In this document: one piece after another, positions 62,237-64,000 of the stretch
How the letters are laid out: every line of letters starts with the position of its first letter
How positions within the stretch are numbered: position 1 is the stretch's first letter
Source: Flavobacterium daejeonense DSM 17708
Lineage (GTDB): Bacteria > Bacteroidota > Bacteroidia > Flavobacteriales > Flavobacteriaceae
Direction: 5' to 3'
Length of the DNA: 64,000 bases
Assembly (NCBI RefSeq): GCF_000425425.1
Contig: NZ_AUDK01000022.1
Span: forward strand, 16,237 to 80,236
Made by a program: the position numbers and the translations under genes
Notes under the pieces: model-generated
The model's input: the letters and a program-made list of their open reading frames with translations, nothing else
Databases searched by the model: none
What the model was told of the DNA's origin: nothing

Positions 62237-63049
62237 ATGCTCAAAAATAAATGGATAAGCCTACTAGTTTTAGCAGTTTTATTTGGATTTTCCAATAAGA
62301 CAAATGCACAGTTGGGTTTTTCACACGAAATTGGAGCTATTGCCGGTCCGGTTGCTTTTCAGTCCGATTACGGAGAAAGACACGATTTAAAAACCAATGC
62401 CGGCAATACCGGAATTGGAGTTGGAATTATCCATTACATCAACTTTTCTTATACGGCAGAATGTGACTGTTACAATCCCGAGACTTATTTTAACGACCAC
62501 TTTAAACTTCGAAGCGAATTATCATACAACAAAACAAATTTTGATCATTTTGGCGAATGGGTTTCTCCGGAAAGAACTTCGCTCGAAGCTGACCAATTGA
62601 GAGCCATGAAAGGAAACAGCTCTGTAACCAACATTGGAATGCAGTTAGAATATTTCCCGTTGAGTATTCGTGATTTCACGGCAAGAATAGGAAGTTTAGG
62701 TCCGTTTGTGAGTTTGGGCGGTCAATTTAGCTACTACAACACCGAAGCCTATTCAACCATGGGACCATTAGGAACACCATTAACAACTTATCCAAAATAC
62801 TTAACACCAACCGACAATCGTCAGTATGGTTTTTCGACTGAAGGCGGCACGGTATGGTCTATTGTTTCCAGTGTAGGAACCCGATACAAACTGGCTCCAT
62901 TAAGCGATTTAATGATTGATTTACGTTTTCAATATTACTTTTCGGACTGGGTGGACGGCTTAAAACCCAACCCGGATTTATACAAAGAAAACAAGGCCAA
63001 CGACTGGCTGGTTTGGCTAAACGTAGGTTACATTTACTACCTGCAATAA
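62237..63049 (+). CDS. THC0290_0291-like exported barrel protein
   Basis: A 270-residue exported protein of a Flavobacteriaceae-typical family. Start at the ATG at 62237; a TTG five codons upstream is unlikely. The signal peptide ends at NKTNAQ (about 1-25). The body has FSHEIGAIAGPVAFQSDYGE and HDLKTNAGNTGIGVGIIHYI, a CDC motif (AECDCYNPETYF) and strand-rich sequence ending WLNVGYIYYLQ. It is probably an outer-membrane protein. The function is unknown. Confidence 0.78.
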   Translation: MLKNKWISLLVLAVLFGFSNKTNAQLGFSHEIGAIAGPVAFQSDYGERHDLKTNAGNTGIGVGIIHYINFSYTAECDCYNPETYFNDHFKLRSELSYNKTNFDHFGEWVSPERTSLEADQLRAMKGNSSVTNIGMQLEYFPLSIRDFTARIGSLGPFVSLGGQFSYYNTEAYSTMGPLGTPLTTYPKYLTPTDNRQYGFSTEGGTVWSIVSSVGTRYKLAPLSDLMIDLRFQYYFSDWVDGLKPNPDLYKENKANDWLVWLNVGYIYYLQ

Positions 63050-63172
63050 GCCTTAATTCCTTTTCTGATTTTTATTTTTGAAATCAAACTGCTATCTTTA
63101 AAGTCACTTCTTCTTTACAGGAAGGCATTTTTTACACCCAAAACAAAAGAAATTTTCTCAAACTTTTTTAAA

Positions 63173-63910
63173 ATGAAATACAGTCTGCTCATTTTCTTAC
63201 TACTTTTAATTAGCTGTTCCAAAGAATTAAATTTTGAAAATCAATCTTTTAAAAAAACGTCCTCTTTGGATTGTAAAGAAAATTGCCCAACTATCGAATT
63301 AAAAATCCCTGTTGCCATCAATTCCGGAATTATTGCTGACAGTATTAACAAAACCGTTTTTGAAACCGTAAAATCGATTATTGATTTTGGGGACAAGCCC
63401 AATACTAGTACCAATTACGAGCAACTGGCTACTTCATTCATCCAGGCTTATGAAAAAATAAAAAAAGATTTTCCCAGAGATCATTTTGGCTGGGAAGCCA
63501 ATATAGAAGGAAAAGTAAAATACCGTTCCGAGAACCTCATCAACATCGAAATCAATCATTATACCTTTACCGGTGGCGCCCACGGCTATGCCGGATTACG
63601 CTCTTTACTTTTTGATCCCGAAACCGGCAAACAAATTCCTAACGAAACTTTGTTTAAAAACTGGAATTTATTTCAGGTTTTTGCAGAAACCAAATTCAGA
63701 GAAAAATTCCAAATCCCTAAAAACCAACCCATAAACAGCACCGGAATGCTTTTTGAAGATGATATTTTTCATGTTGCTCAAAATATTTTCTTTACCCAAA
63801 AAGGAATTCTCCTGCATTACAATCCTTATGAAATTGCACCTTATGTAGACGGATCAAGAGAGTTATTAATCCCATACGAAGAAGCCAATGACTACTTAAT
63901 TAAAAAATAA
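63173..63910 (+). CDS. DUF4163/DUF3298-like lipoprotein
   Basis: A 245-residue predicted lipoprotein (lipobox LISC, Cys15). A DUF4163-like N-terminal domain (about 30-130) is followed by a DUF3298-like domain (about 140-240), with HYTFTGGAHGYAGLRSLLFD, LFKNWNLFQVFAETKFREK and ILLHYNPYEIAPYVDGSREL. Such pairs occur in RsiV-like and PdaC-like proteins; some bind cell-wall material. The role here is unknown. It ends just before a copy of the palindromic repeat. Confidence 0.82.
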   Translation: MKYSLLIFLLLLISCSKELNFENQSFKKTSSLDCKENCPTIELKIPVAINSGIIADSINKTVFETVKSIIDFGDKPNTSTNYEQLATSFIQAYEKIKKDFPRDHFGWEANIEGKVKYRSENLINIEINHYTFTGGAHGYAGLRSLLFDPETGKQIPNETLFKNWNLFQVFAETKFREKFQIPKNQPINSTGMLFEDDIFHVAQNIFFTQKGILLHYNPYEIAPYVDGSRELLIPYEEANDYLIKK

Positions 63911-63930
63911 AAGCTCCCCCTCTTGGGCTC

Positions 63931-63950
63931 GTCCCGATAGCTATCGGGAC
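63931..63950. repeat. 20-bp perfect palindrome
   Basis: GTCCCGATAGCTATCGGGAC reads the same on both strands. It contains the 18-base core found at 582-599 and 11184-11201. It lies 21 bases past a stop codon and could end transcription, but no T-run follows. Confidence 0.8.
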
Positions 63951-64000
63951 AAGAACCCTCTGATTAATTGGGTTTATTAACTGTATTTTAGTAATAGTTT

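Overview
The window looks like a stretch of a low-GC Flavobacteriaceae chromosome, most probably Flavobacterium. The grounds are AT-rich intergenic DNA, Bacteroidota-type promoters (a TTG/TTTG element about 18-22 nt upstream of TAnnTTTG), few Shine-Dalgarno sites, lineage-typical families (IPExxxVDY protein, THC0290_0291-like protein, DUF6134/DUF6268-like proteins, a TraR/DksA-like protein between ileS and lspA) and several intergenic repeat types that I recall from flavobacterial genomes. I see no rRNA, tRNA, CRISPR array, insertion sequence or prophage; most of the window is conserved core genome.

Layout. 0-8.3 kb: the end of an alpha/beta hydrolase, then a minus-strand block with an AddB-like nuclease, an OmpA-family outer-membrane protein and an AddA-like helicase-nuclease. 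8.4-16.8 kb: rbfA, a LolC/E-like permease, dusB, lepA, a decayed membrane-protein gene, a WYL regulator with a DinB-family protein, and thiL. 16.8-21.1 kb: a minus-strand regulatory cluster with a TPR histidine kinase and response regulator, a small secreted protein made of four 15-residue repeats, and a LytTR regulator whose receiver has Glu at the phospho-acceptor position. 21.4-29.5 kb: glyS, a ComF-like gene, superoxide dismutase, then purN, rnhA, a START-domain protein, a PfkB-family kinase and purF, all on the minus strand. 29.7-35.2 kb: acpP-fabF-rnc, an IPExxxVDY protein, pyk and a Bax inhibitor-1 family protein. 35.2-52.6 kb: dinB (Pol IV), a CYTH protein, an RlpA-like protein, a small membrane protein, pgi, an M23 peptidase, tryptophan 2,3-dioxygenase with a DUF3108 protein, a patatin/beta-barrel protein, uvrC, a 5-formyl-THF cyclo-ligase, lspA, a TraR/DksA-like protein and ileS. 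53.3-59.7 kb: an eight-gene accessory operon. 59.7-64 kb: recO, gdhA, a THC0290_0291-like protein and a DUF3298/4163-type lipoprotein.

The most novel region is the accessory operon at 53.3-59.7 kb. It combines a membrane-bound AraC regulator, envelope proteins of unknown role, a degenerate CPBP-protease-like membrane protein and two overlapping Rossmann-fold oxidoreductase genes, so it may be a self-regulated envelope or small-molecule modification pathway. The second candidate is the 16.8-21.1 kb signalling cluster around the repeat peptide.

Smaller points: the isoleucyl-tRNA synthetase carries GIHH in place of HIGH, the swap reported for mupirocin hyper-resistant IleS2 enzymes. A palindromic repeat (core TCCCGATAGCTATCGGGA or TCCCGAAGCTTCGGGA) recurs across the window, and one copy fills the spacer of the thiL promoter. 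A terminator-like hairpin lies inside the first codons of rnc. All functional calls rest on reading motifs by eye; no database search was run.
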